Positions 1 through 5,034 of a stretch of 5,369 bases of DNA are shown here, in pieces. The first letter of the stretch is position 1. Every line of letters begins with the position of its first letter. The stretch covers positions 1 to 5,369 of the forward strand of contig JAIYEB010000388.1 of NCBI GenBank assembly GCA_027487195.1, given 5' to 3'. Both the position numbers and the translations under genes were made by a program. The stretch comes from Hyphomicrobiales bacterium. GTDB taxonomy: Bacteria; Pseudomonadota; Alphaproteobacteria; Rhizobiales; UBA4765. Below the pieces are notes generated by a model. That model was not told the origin of the DNA. It ran no database searches and was given only the letters and a program-made list of their open reading frames with translations.

Positions 1-158
1 AGGCGCTTGATCGCATGTCGCGCGAGCTTGCGGCTGTGAAGGACATCACCGAGACCGAAGCGGTCAAGGAAATCGAGAGCTATCTCCAGAAGGGCCCGAA
101 GCGCACCAAGGCAGCCGATGCCGAGGAAGCCGAGGACGAGCAGGAAGAAGCTGCGTAA
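1..158 (+). CDS. carD: C-terminal fragment of a CarD/CdnL-family transcription regulator
   Basis: The reading frame starting at base 3 runs 51 codons to a TAA at 156-158; the 5' part of the gene lies before the window. The fragment begins A-L-D-R-M-S-R-E-L-A-A-V and continues through a T-E-T-E-A-V segment and L-Q-K-G-P-K-R, ending in a low-complexity tail of Ala, Glu and Asp. From memory this matches the end of alphaproteobacterial CarD-family proteins (helical C-terminal domain, then 'KGPKR' and an acidic tail). Proteins of this family, such as CdnL in Caulobacter, bind the RNA polymerase beta subunit and stabilise open complexes, notably at rRNA promoters. The RNA-polymerase-binding N-terminal domain cannot be checked here. 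The gene is followed at 30 bases by a strong terminator, so it is probably the last gene of its transcript. The identification rests on about 35 informative residues. Confidence 0.75.
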   Translation, partial: ALDRMSRELAAVKDITETEAVKEIESYLQKGPKRTKAADAEEAEDEQEEAA

Positions 159-187
159 GCTGCAGCCGTTCCACACTCTGGACGCAG

Positions 188-215
188 AAAAGCCCGGCCT
201 TGTGCCGGGCTTTTT
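188..215 (+). terminator. Intrinsic terminator after the CarD-family gene
   Basis: A perfect 8-bp GC-rich stem (191-198 with 204-211, AGCCCGGC / GCCGGGCT) closes a 5-base loop. The 3' arm runs straight into a T tract (211-215). The A run at 188-190 extends the pairing and could make it work weakly in the opposite direction too. It begins 29 bases after the stop codon at 156-158. Confidence 0.9.
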
Positions 216-262
216 CGTTCGCTCCGTTGCCATACCTAAGCCCTTAAGGCCCTTGAAATTGC

Positions 263-301
263 ATTGGCGTCGCGCAACGCTTCCTTGGTGTCGTGAAACG
301 C
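263..301 (+). repeat. Imperfect tandem repeat, two 18-base copies with a 21-base period
   Basis: Copies at 263-280 and 284-301 agree at 14 of 18 positions (TTGG.GTCG.G.AACGC core, reading . as a difference). Each contains a short GCGT/GTGT...ACGC inverted half. The repeat sits in the leader of the membrane-protein gene starting at 333, after the CarD-gene terminator, so it may be a pair of binding sites or part of the RNA leader. The function is unknown. Confidence 0.5.
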
Positions 302-306
302 CAAGG
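283..306 (+). promoter_or_regulatory. Leader hairpin upstream of the 333-725 gene
   Basis: Bases 283-291 pair with 298-306 (9 bp including one G-U) around a 6-base loop, ending 14 bases before the ribosome binding site at 321-326. Bases 264-270 (TTGGCGT) are perfectly complementary to 298-304, so an alternative, mutually exclusive pairing exists. Only TTT follows the hairpin, which makes it a poor terminator; a role in the 5' leader is possible but unproven. Confidence 0.4.
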
Positions 307-320
307 TTTAACTGCTGCAA

Positions 321-326
321 GAGGGG
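321..326 (+). promoter_or_regulatory. Ribosome binding site fixing the GTG start at 333
   Basis: GAGGGG lies 6 bases before GTG at 333-335. No other in-frame start nearby has such a site, and the next in-frame ATG is residue 37, beyond the first membrane helix. This supports the GTG start. Confidence 0.7.
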
Positions 327-332
327 TGCGAC

Positions 333-725
333 GTGGGTAGCTGGGTCCGTGGTGGATTGATCTATGGTGTCATTGGTGTCTCGATTGGCACTATCCTGGC
401 AGCTGCGCGAACCCTTGTACTTGTTCCGCTCTTCGGGGACATGCCCGGATATCTGATCGAACTGGCTCTAGCGTCGATTGCGGTGGTGATTTCAGGCCTC
501 TGGCTGATGCGGGAACTTGGGAGCTGGACCACAAATTCCGCTCTTTACTTTGGTGTTCTCGGCGCCGCGACGACCTTGCTGATCGGGGCGGCGATGAACT
601 TTCTTGTCCTGGGCTTGAGTTTGGCCGAGTCCCTGCAGGTTGCGTCCATGACGCACGGGATTGTTTTCCCGTTCGCGCTGGCCGCCATGGCAATGGCACC
701 GAGCGTGTTGACCCAGCGAGCCTGA
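333..725 (+). CDS. Small four-helix integral membrane protein, function unknown
   Basis: The protein has 130 residues and a GTG start supported by GAGGGG six bases upstream. There are four hydrophobic segments at about residues 8-31, 39-59, 70-96 and 104-125, joined by very short loops, and no signal peptide cleavage site. Polar residues within or next to the membrane parts are Arg26 (in an A-A-R-T-L-V-L-V-P run), Glu43, Arg60-Glu61 and Glu99. The first half (helix 1, then R-T-L-V-L-V-P, then a helix with one Glu) resembles, from memory, a group of small uncharacterised proteobacterial membrane proteins; I cannot name a family. The gene stands alone between the CarD-gene terminator and the convergent transporter operon, so its neighbours do not reveal its job. 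An inner-membrane location is expected. Confidence 0.8.
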   Translation: MGSWVRGGLIYGVIGVSIGTILAAARTLVLVPLFGDMPGYLIELALASIAVVISGLWLMRELGSWTTNSALYFGVLGAATTLLIGAAMNFLVLGLSLAESLQVASMTHGIVFPFALAAMAMAPSVLTQRA

Positions 726-745
726 CAAAGGGCTTTTCCCTTTGT
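725..745. terminator. Hairpin between convergent genes, possibly a weak two-way terminator
   Basis: Bases 725-732 (ACAAAGGG) pair perfectly with 738-745 around a 5-base loop. The last base of the TGA stop of the membrane-protein gene is the first base of the stem. No T tract follows on either strand, so it is not a classical intrinsic terminator; it may protect the 3' end of the mRNA or work with Rho. A weaker CCCAG/CTGGG pairing (762-766 with 780-784) is the only other candidate before the end of the aapM gene at 842. The gap 726-841 holds nothing else that I recognise. Confidence 0.4.
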
Positions 746-841
746 GACACGGTACCAAAGCCCCAGGAAGCTGAGGGGTCTGGGATCGCCAAGCCTTAGA
801 GCGCGTTTCATCCGCTCCGCAAACTCCGGGAATGGGAGCCG

Positions 842-1909
842 CTACGTTCGCTCCCGCCCCTCGGCCATGCGTGCTTCAAGAAGCAGTCCTAGGGCTGACA
901 GCGCCCAGCACAACACCCAGTAGATCGCGCCGGCAAAGACATAGGCTTCGACCTGGAAGCCTACCCAGGTTGGATCGGCGAGCGCGGCCTGGGCAATGCC
1001 GAGAAGATCGAAGATCGAGACGACAAGCACAAGACTCGTGTTCTTCAGGAGCGCGATGGTCTCATTTGTCAAAGCCGGCAGCGCAATGCGCGTCGCCTGA
1101 GGCAGGATGATGAAGGCTGTCGTGCGCCAGTGCCCGAGACCGAGCGCAGCCGACGCCTCGGCCTGGCCGCCCGGAACAGCCTGCAGACCGCCCCGAAACG
1201 CTTCGGCCATGTAGGCTGCAATCACCAGGCCAAGCCCAATGATGGCGCGCGCCAGCCTGTCGACACCCACGCCGGAAGGCATGATCAGCGGAAGCAGAAG
1301 TGACGCGAGGAAGATCACGGTCAGGATCGGCACACCACGCCAGAACTCGATGAAGATGATCGAGAGCAGGCGCAGGAAAGGCAGGCGTGAGCGCCGCCCC
1401 AGCGCGAGGATGACCGCCAGCGGGAGCGCAATCAGCGCTGCATAGTAGGTCAGAACCAGGGTCAGCATCAGCCCGCCCCATTGCCGCGTTTCGATCTCGC
1501 GAAGACCAAACCCGCCATAGAGCAGCCACAGGCCGAGGAATGGCAGGACGATGACACCCACAAGCGCGATCAAACCGCGCCGGGGCGTTCCCCGCATCAG
1601 GACAGCCAACCCCCAGGTCAGAACAAGCGCGCCAAACAGGTTGGGCCGCCAACGCTCCGGCTCGGGATAGAAACCGTACATGAACTGCCCAAAACGCGCC
1701 TTGATGAAGACCCAGCAGGCCCCGCCAGGCGAACAATCCGCACGCGTTGAACCCGACCAGGATGCATTCGCAATCGCCCAGATCAGCAGCGGCTGCAGGA
1801 TGACGCCAAGGCCCAGAAGCACCGCGATTGAAATGGCGCTGTCCAGCGGTGTCGCGAACAGCCGCGCGCGCCAGAGCGACCAGCCACGCAGTGCGATGGG
1901 CGCGCTCAT
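842..1909 (-). CDS. aapM: Amino-acid ABC transporter permease, AapM-like
   Basis: This is a 355-residue inner-membrane permease of the polar amino acid (HisM/AapM) class, which would form the translocation pore with the AapQ-like partner. The N-terminal part has a helix at about 24-48, a periplasmic loop with Cys59 and Cys65 (G-A-C-W), and further helices near 92-106 and 112-131. The conserved permease domain starts at about 140 (W-G-G-L-M-L-T-L) and carries F-I-E-F-W-R-G-V-P (187-194). The ATPase-docking EAA loop covers 248-270 (E251-A-S-A-A-L-G257 ... I-I-L-P270), with Ser at the third EAA position. The ATG at 1907-1909 overlaps the aapQ stop as ATGA, so translation is probably coupled; no strong ribosome site is visible. 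It is roughly 30 residues shorter than rhizobial AapM as I remember it, the difference lying at the N-terminus. No ATPase gene follows. Confidence 0.9.
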   Translation of the reverse strand: MSAPIALRGWSLWRARLFATPLDSAISIAVLLGLGVILQPLLIWAIANASWSGSTRADCSPGGACWVFIKARFGQFMYGFYPEPERWRPNLFGALVLTWGLAVLMRGTPRRGLIALVGVIVLPFLGLWLLYGGFGLREIETRQWGGLMLTLVLTYYAALIALPLAVILALGRRSRLPFLRLLSIIFIEFWRGVPILTVIFLASLLLPLIMPSGVGVDRLARAIIGLGLVIAAYMAEAFRGGLQAVPGGQAEASAALGLGHWRTTAFIILPQATRIALPALTNETIALLKNTSLVLVVSIFDLLGIAQAALADPTWVGFQVEAYVFAGAIYWVLCWALSALGLLLEARMAEGRERT

Positions 1910-3060
1910 CGCGTCACCAGAGCCACGCGGGCATTGTACCAGTTCATGAACGCCGAGACGGCAAGCCCGATAGCCAGATAGATCGCAAGTGTGATCGCGA
2001 TGATTTCAACGGCCTGGCCGGTCGCCACGAGCGCGGAGCCCATGAACAGGGACACAACCTCGGGATAGGCGATGGCTGCGCCGAACGAGGAGTTTTTCAA
2101 CACGTTGAGATATTGGCTCGTCATCGGGGGCACGATCACGCGCAGCGCCAGCGGCACCGTGACAAGTCGCAGCGTGGTCATGGGCGACAGGCCAAGTGCG
2201 CGCGCAGCCTCGAGCTGGCCCTTGGGTACTGATGCGATGCCACCGCGCACGATTTCCGCAATGAACCCAGCCGTGTAGGTCACAAGGGCCAGGAAAAGGG
2301 CAACGAACTCGGGCACGAGTACGAAGCCGCCACGGAAATTGAAGCCACGAAGCTGAGGGATATCCCAGGTCGACATCAGCGTGGCGAAGCTGAGTGCGCC
2401 TAAAGGAAACAACACCAGCAACACCGCGCCAATGACGCCCATGGGAAGGCCTTGACCTGTTGCGTCGCGGCGCTTTTTCGAAACCAGAGCGAGCACAACG
2501 TGGGCGGCGATGGAAAGCGTAACGGCAAGGAGCGCCAGCCGCATCAGCGCCCCATCGACCGGAACGGGGATTGTAAAGCCCCGGTTGTTCAGCGCCGAGA
2601 TGCCAAAGAAGATGAAACTGTCCCTTGGGCCTGGCAGTGCAGCCAGAACCCCGCCGTACATGAAGAACACAAACACAAGCAGCGGAATGTTGCGCACGAT
2701 CTCGACGTAGACGCCCGCAACCGTTGCGATCAGCCAATGGCGGGACAGGCGCGCGAGCCCGATCAGGAAGCCCAACAGGGTGGCGGCCACAATCGACAGC
2801 AGGGACACGACAATCGTGTTGACCACGCCAACGACCAAGAGGTCGTAGATCGAGGAGCGCGCTGTGTAGTCCGTCAGGACAAATGCCACCTCGATCCCGG
2901 ATGTCCGCCCGAGAAAGTCAAATCCAGACGCAATTCCGGCCTGACGCAGGTTTGCCGAAGCGTTCAGCACAAACCAAACCGTCAGACCAACCAGTATGAG
3001 ACCCACGCCGACCTGCGAAAGGATATCGCGGACGCGCCTATCCCTCCACAGCGCAAGCAT
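1906..3060 (-). CDS. aapQ: Amino-acid ABC transporter permease, AapQ-like
   Basis: This 384-residue inner-membrane permease is the second pore subunit of the Aap/Bzt general amino-acid transporter type. Typical AapQ marks are the first helix (about 15-33) followed by N-A-S-A-N-L-R-Q-A-G-I-A-S-G-F-D-F-L (33-50), the permease domain from about 76 (V-G-V-V-N-T), Y-V-E-I-V-R-N-I-P-L-L (118-128), L-N-N-R-G (157-161) after a periplasmic loop, and an inserted helical stretch near 172-225. The ATPase-docking loop is G281-Q-L-E-A-A-R-A-L-G290 with V-P at 302-303. The ATG at 3058-3060 has GAGG (3071-3074) 10 bases upstream and AGGG closer in. It starts 35 bases after aapJ ends and overlaps aapM by 4 bases, so the three genes form one operon. 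Confidence 0.92.
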   Translation of the reverse strand: MLALWRDRRVRDILSQVGVGLILVGLTVWFVLNASANLRQAGIASGFDFLGRTSGIEVAFVLTDYTARSSIYDLLVVGVVNTIVVSLLSIVAATLLGFLIGLARLSRHWLIATVAGVYVEIVRNIPLLVFVFFMYGGVLAALPGPRDSFIFFGISALNNRGFTIPVPVDGALMRLALLAVTLSIAAHVVLALVSKKRRDATGQGLPMGVIGAVLLVLFPLGALSFATLMSTWDIPQLRGFNFRGGFVLVPEFVALFLALVTYTAGFIAEIVRGGIASVPKGQLEAARALGLSPMTTLRLVTVPLALRVIVPPMTSQYLNVLKNSSFGAAIAYPEVVSLFMGSALVATGQAVEIIAITLAIYLAIGLAVSAFMNWYNARVALVTR

Positions 3061-3095
3061 AGTGCCCTGACCTCAACCGCTGACCCGGCCCGGGC

Positions 3096-4127
3096 TCACT
3101 GGAACGGTGGCGTGAAGAGGAGGCCCCCTTTGGTCCAGAGCTGGTTGACGCCCCGCTCAAGTCCAAGTGCAGAGCCACGGCCAACAGTGCGCTCGTAGCT
3201 TTCGCCATAGTTGCCGACAGCCTTGATCACATTGACCATCCAGTCGTTGCCAAGGCCGAGCATCTGGCCGAAGTTTCCATCAGCCCCAAGCAGGCGACGG
3301 ATCTCGGCATTGCGCGAGGTGGTGCGCATTTGATCGACATTGGCTGACGTCACGCCCAGGTTCTCAGCCGCAATCATGCCATTGAGCGTCCAGCGGACGA
3401 TCGCCTGCCAGCGCTCATCGCCCCAGCGGGTCACAGGGCCCTGCGGGTCGTTTGAAATGAGCTCGGTCATAACGACATGGTCGTTTGGCGCGCGCAGCTT
3501 GGCGCGCTGGCCAGCGAGCGCACCGACGCCTGCGGTGTAGGCATCGCAGCGGCCGGAATCATAGGCCGAGATCGCATCATCGTTGCGCTGGAAATTGATG
3601 ATCGTGACCTTGAGGTTGCGCTCGGCGAACCAGTCCGCTGCCTGGCGCTCTTCGGTCGAGCCAGCCGCCACGCAAACGGTTGCACCATCAAGCTCGGCAG
3701 GCTTCGTGACGCGGGCGGCGCGACGCACGATGAAGGTCTGGCCTTCATAGAAGTTGATGCCGACGAAGTTCACGCCAAGCGTAGCATTGCGCGAGAATGT
3801 AATGGTCGTGTTGCGCGACAGGAGATCCACCTGACCGGACTGCAGCACTGCCCAGCGCTGCTGAACCGTCGTTGGGGTATAGCGAACCTTGGTCGGGTCG
3901 CCGAAGATTGCAGCGGCAAGGCCTCTGCAGAAGTCGACATCAAGGCCGGCCCACTCGCCACGATCATTGGCAAACGAAAAGCCGGGAAGGCCAATATGGA
4001 CGCCGCATTCAAGATGTCCGCGTGCGCGGACGGCGTCGAGTGTTGGCGATGGAGCCAGCGACTGTGCGCCGGCGGGTAATGTCATGGCTGCAACGAACGC
4101 CGCTGCGAACCGCACTCTCGTCTTCAT
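3096..4127 (-). CDS. aapJ: Periplasmic amino-acid-binding protein, AapJ-like, with altered ligand residue
   Basis: This 343-residue solute-binding protein (family 3, AapJ/BztA type) captures the ligand in the periplasm for the two permeases. The ATG at 4125-4127 has GGGGG 7 bases upstream (4135-4139). A Sec signal peptide covers residues 1-21 (K3-T-R, hydrophobic core, A-G-A before Q22). Family marks include L-E-C41-G-V-H, D-V-D-F-C67-R, D-P-T-K-V-R-Y, L-S-R-N-T-T (103-108) and the C-terminal W-T-K-G-G-L. Four cysteines (41, 67, 152, 194) match those I recall in rhizobial AapJ. By a remembered alignment to LAO-binding protein, Arg113 and Ser157-Thr158 would hold the ligand carboxylate and are present. 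The Asp that holds the alpha-amino group (T-T-D in relatives, after G-R-C-D-x-Y) is Gly200 here (T-A-G). Substrate class is therefore less certain than family membership. Confidence 0.92.
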   Translation of the reverse strand: MKTRVRFAAAFVAAMTLPAGAQSLAPSPTLDAVRARGHLECGVHIGLPGFSFANDRGEWAGLDVDFCRGLAAAIFGDPTKVRYTPTTVQQRWAVLQSGQVDLLSRNTTITFSRNATLGVNFVGINFYEGQTFIVRRAARVTKPAELDGATVCVAAGSTEERQAADWFAERNLKVTIINFQRNDDAISAYDSGRCDAYTAGVGALAGQRAKLRAPNDHVVMTELISNDPQGPVTRWGDERWQAIVRWTLNGMIAAENLGVTSANVDQMRTTSRNAEIRRLLGADGNFGQMLGLGNDWMVNVIKAVGNYGESYERTVGRGSALGLERGVNQLWTKGGLLFTPPFQ

Positions 4128-4250
4128 GCTGATGCCCCCGTCGTTTTCCAGGCAATCCTCCGGGCGTTTGTCGCCAGAGTTTATTGGCCTTGGAAATCAG
4201 GTGTAGGACGCGCGCCAGCAACCCCTATGGTCAAGCACAGGAAACCACGT

Positions 4251-4265
4251 AGACCAAATTGGTCT
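4251..4265. promoter_or_regulatory. 15-bp palindrome upstream of aapJ, possible operator
   Basis: AGACCAA-A-TTGGTCT is a perfect 7-bp inverted repeat with one central base, 123 bases upstream of the aapJ start codon. Its size and symmetry suit a dimeric repressor or activator. On the - strand a TTGACC (4229-4234) follows just downstream, but no convincing -10 element lies at the usual distance, so the promoter itself is not located. The regulator is unknown. Confidence 0.4.
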
Positions 4266-4290
4266 CGCGGTTCCTTTCAAAACACACGGC

Positions 4291-4305
4291 AAAGAACACT
4301 TCTTT
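4291..4305. promoter_or_regulatory. Second palindrome upstream of aapJ
   Basis: AAAGAA-CAC-TTCTTT is a perfect 6-bp inverted repeat with a 3-base centre. Its centre is 40 bases from that of the 4251-4265 palindrome, close to four helical turns. The sequences of the two sites differ, so they would not bind the same protein in the same way. It may be a chance AT-rich symmetry. Confidence 0.25.
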
Positions 4306-4352
4306 CATCGAGAGAAAGCGCGCTCTCATACTTTGTTCCAAGCAAAGGCGGG

Positions 4353-4381
4353 TGCGCAAAACCGGATGCCGCTTTTGCGCA
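4353..4381 (-). terminator. Long hairpin just after the 4389-4730 gene
   Basis: Nine base pairs (4353-4361 with 4373-4381, TGCGCAAAA / TTTTGCGCA) enclose one C-C mismatch and an inner 3-bp stem (4363-4365 with 4369-4371). It begins 7 bases past the TAG of the secreted-protein gene, the right place for transcription termination or 3'-end protection. The T run is inside the stem rather than after it. The GCGCAAAA...CCGG...TTTTGCGC layout also resembles dispersed intergenic palindromes that I recall from Rhizobiales, so it may be a repeat element. Confidence 0.5.
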
Positions 4382-4388
4382 ACCTCAC

Positions 4389-4730
4389 CTAGCGGCAGAC
4401 GCGGACCGGACGCACGACGTAGATGCCCCGGCGCTGATTGAAGCGCTGGACATAAACCGTGCGGCAGAACGGGCGATAGATCGGTCGGGCGTAGACCGGC
4501 CGATAGAAGGCTCTGCGCGGGCGCACATTGCGGTAGACGATGCGGCGCTGACGATAGACCCTGCGGTATTGCACGTCTGTCGGCAGGAGCTGTTCCTGGA
4601 CCGCACCGCGCACGGCGGGTACCGCACTCGTCCACGGCAAGGCACCTGCAGGAACAACGAACAGGCCCAGCACCAGTGCTGCGCAGGCCAGAACCGACCT
4701 GACGTACGGCTTCAGTTGGTGTTCAATCAT
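4389..4730 (-). CDS. Small secreted Arg/Tyr-rich protein with two-cysteine C-terminal module
   Basis: This 113-residue exported protein belongs to no family I can name. The ATG at 4728-4730 is chosen because GGGGAG (4738-4743) lies 7 bases upstream and because it places a signal peptide at the very N-terminus: K7...R11, a hydrophobic core at 13-27, cleavage after A-G-A30. The longer frame from 4796 would put about 22 extra residues before it. The mature part (about 83 residues) is strongly basic, with some 20 Arg and 8 Tyr, and has repeated R-P-x-Y and Y-R-P units between 76 and 88. It ends in C89-R-T-V-Y-V ... R-P-V-R-V-C112-R, the same module as the protein encoded at 5035-5369. The two cysteines could form a disulfide outside the cytoplasm. 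A role in the envelope is only an inference. Confidence 0.75.
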   Translation of the reverse strand: MIEHQLKPYVRSVLACAALVLGLFVVPAGALPWTSAVPAVRGAVQEQLLPTDVQYRRVYRQRRIVYRNVRPRRAFYRPVYARPIYRPFCRTVYVQRFNQRRGIYVVRPVRVCR

Positions 4731-4737
4731 GGCACGT

Positions 4738-4743
4738 CTCCCC
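4738..4743 (-). promoter_or_regulatory. Ribosome binding site fixing the ATG start at 4730
   Basis: On the - strand GGGGAG stands 7 bases before ATG (4730-4728). It decides between this start and the longer in-frame start at 4796, which would bury the signal peptide. Confidence 0.75.
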
Positions 4744-4753
4744 AAAATGCGAA

Positions 4754-4772
4754 CGGGGCCGAAGCGGCCCCG
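4754..4772 (-). repeat. GC-rich hairpin, copy 2 (stem CGGGGCC/GGCCCCG)
   Basis: Seven perfect base pairs (4754-4760 with 4766-4772), eight if the outer loop bases 4761 and 4765 also pair, close a 3- to 5-base loop. It lies 23 bases upstream of the ATG at 4730, immediately before the ribosome site. Only a short T run follows on the - strand. It shares its stem with the hairpin at 5003-5023. Confidence 0.55.
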
Positions 4773-5002
4773 ATGCGCAACTGATGACCCAAACATCCGG
4801 ACAGAATGCTGGACAAAGGCTTTGGCGGGTTGCGACCCGTCCAGTTCGGACCGTAAGCGACAGGTCCTTGAACTGTGTTGAGGTGAAGCGGTCCATTCGG
4901 CAGCGGGTCATGGGCCGGGGCAAAGCCATGACCATGGACAGGCGCTCTGCCCGTCAACTGGGTCGATAAGGTCTTACCCATCATGCGTACTCACTTGCGA
5001 TT

Positions 5003-5023
5003 GCGGGGCCGCAATGGCCCCGC
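5003..5023 (-). terminator. GC-rich hairpin, copy 1, after the 5035-5369 gene
   Basis: Eight perfect base pairs (5003-5010 with 5016-5023, GCGGGGCC / GGCCCCGC) close a 5-base loop, beginning 11 bases past the TAG at 5035-5037. The position suits a terminator or 3'-end stabiliser, but the following bases on the - strand are not T-rich. Confidence 0.45.
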
Positions 5024-5034
5024 CTCGGTATCAA

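Larger units (their letters stand above)
4727..4984 (-). other. Intergenic stretch 4731-5034 with a doubtful 85-codon ORF
   Basis: The 304 bases between the two secreted-protein genes hold two GC-rich hairpins (4754-4772 and 5003-5023) and one - strand ORF with tandem ATGs at 4984 and 4981. Its TGA stop (4727-4729) overlaps the ATG of the next gene as ATGA, which could mean translational coupling. Against it: the ORF covers the 4754-4772 hairpin and the next gene's ribosome site, third-position GC is only about 62% by my count, no good ribosome site precedes it, and the Pro/Gly/His-rich product has no signal peptide or known motif. I would not annotate it as a gene without homologues. Confidence 0.2.

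Noticed and set aside
118..360. + strand ORF of 80 codons overlapping the CarD-gene end
   Set aside because: It runs out of frame through the CarD-family tail and across the intrinsic terminator.
391..792. - strand ORFs opposite the 333-725 gene
   Set aside because: The + strand reading gives four clean membrane helices and a good ribosome site; the reverse products are low-complexity Arg/Pro/Ser sequences.
796..812. TTAGAGCGCGTTTCATC motif after aapM as part of a dispersed element
   Set aside because: It looks familiar from Rhizobiales intergenic repeats, but no inverted partner or second copy is visible here.
3061..3095. aapJ-aapQ gap as a hairpin that limits permease expression
   Set aside because: It holds only a short GCCCGGGC palindrome (3088-3095) and no stable stem-loop of the kind often found after binding-protein genes.
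2452..3198. Long + strand ORF of 248 codons opposite aapQ
   Set aside because: It is antisense to a clear permease gene with family motifs. The product is rich in Gln, Arg, His and Asn with no domain, as expected for the reverse of a hydrophobic gene.
3477..4079. + strand ORF of 200 codons opposite aapJ
   Set aside because: It lies wholly inside the well-supported binding-protein gene and shows no motif, signal peptide or ribosome site.
4204..4234. TTGACC at 4229-4234 (- strand) as a -35 box for aapJ
   Set aside because: At 16-18 bases downstream only GC-rich sequence such as GCGTCC is found, not a recognisable -10 box. I could not place a promoter.
4227..4784. + strand ORF of 185 codons across the secreted-protein gene
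   Set aside because: It is antisense to the 4389-4730 gene and passes through its hairpins; the - strand protein has a signal peptide, ribosome site and a paralogue.
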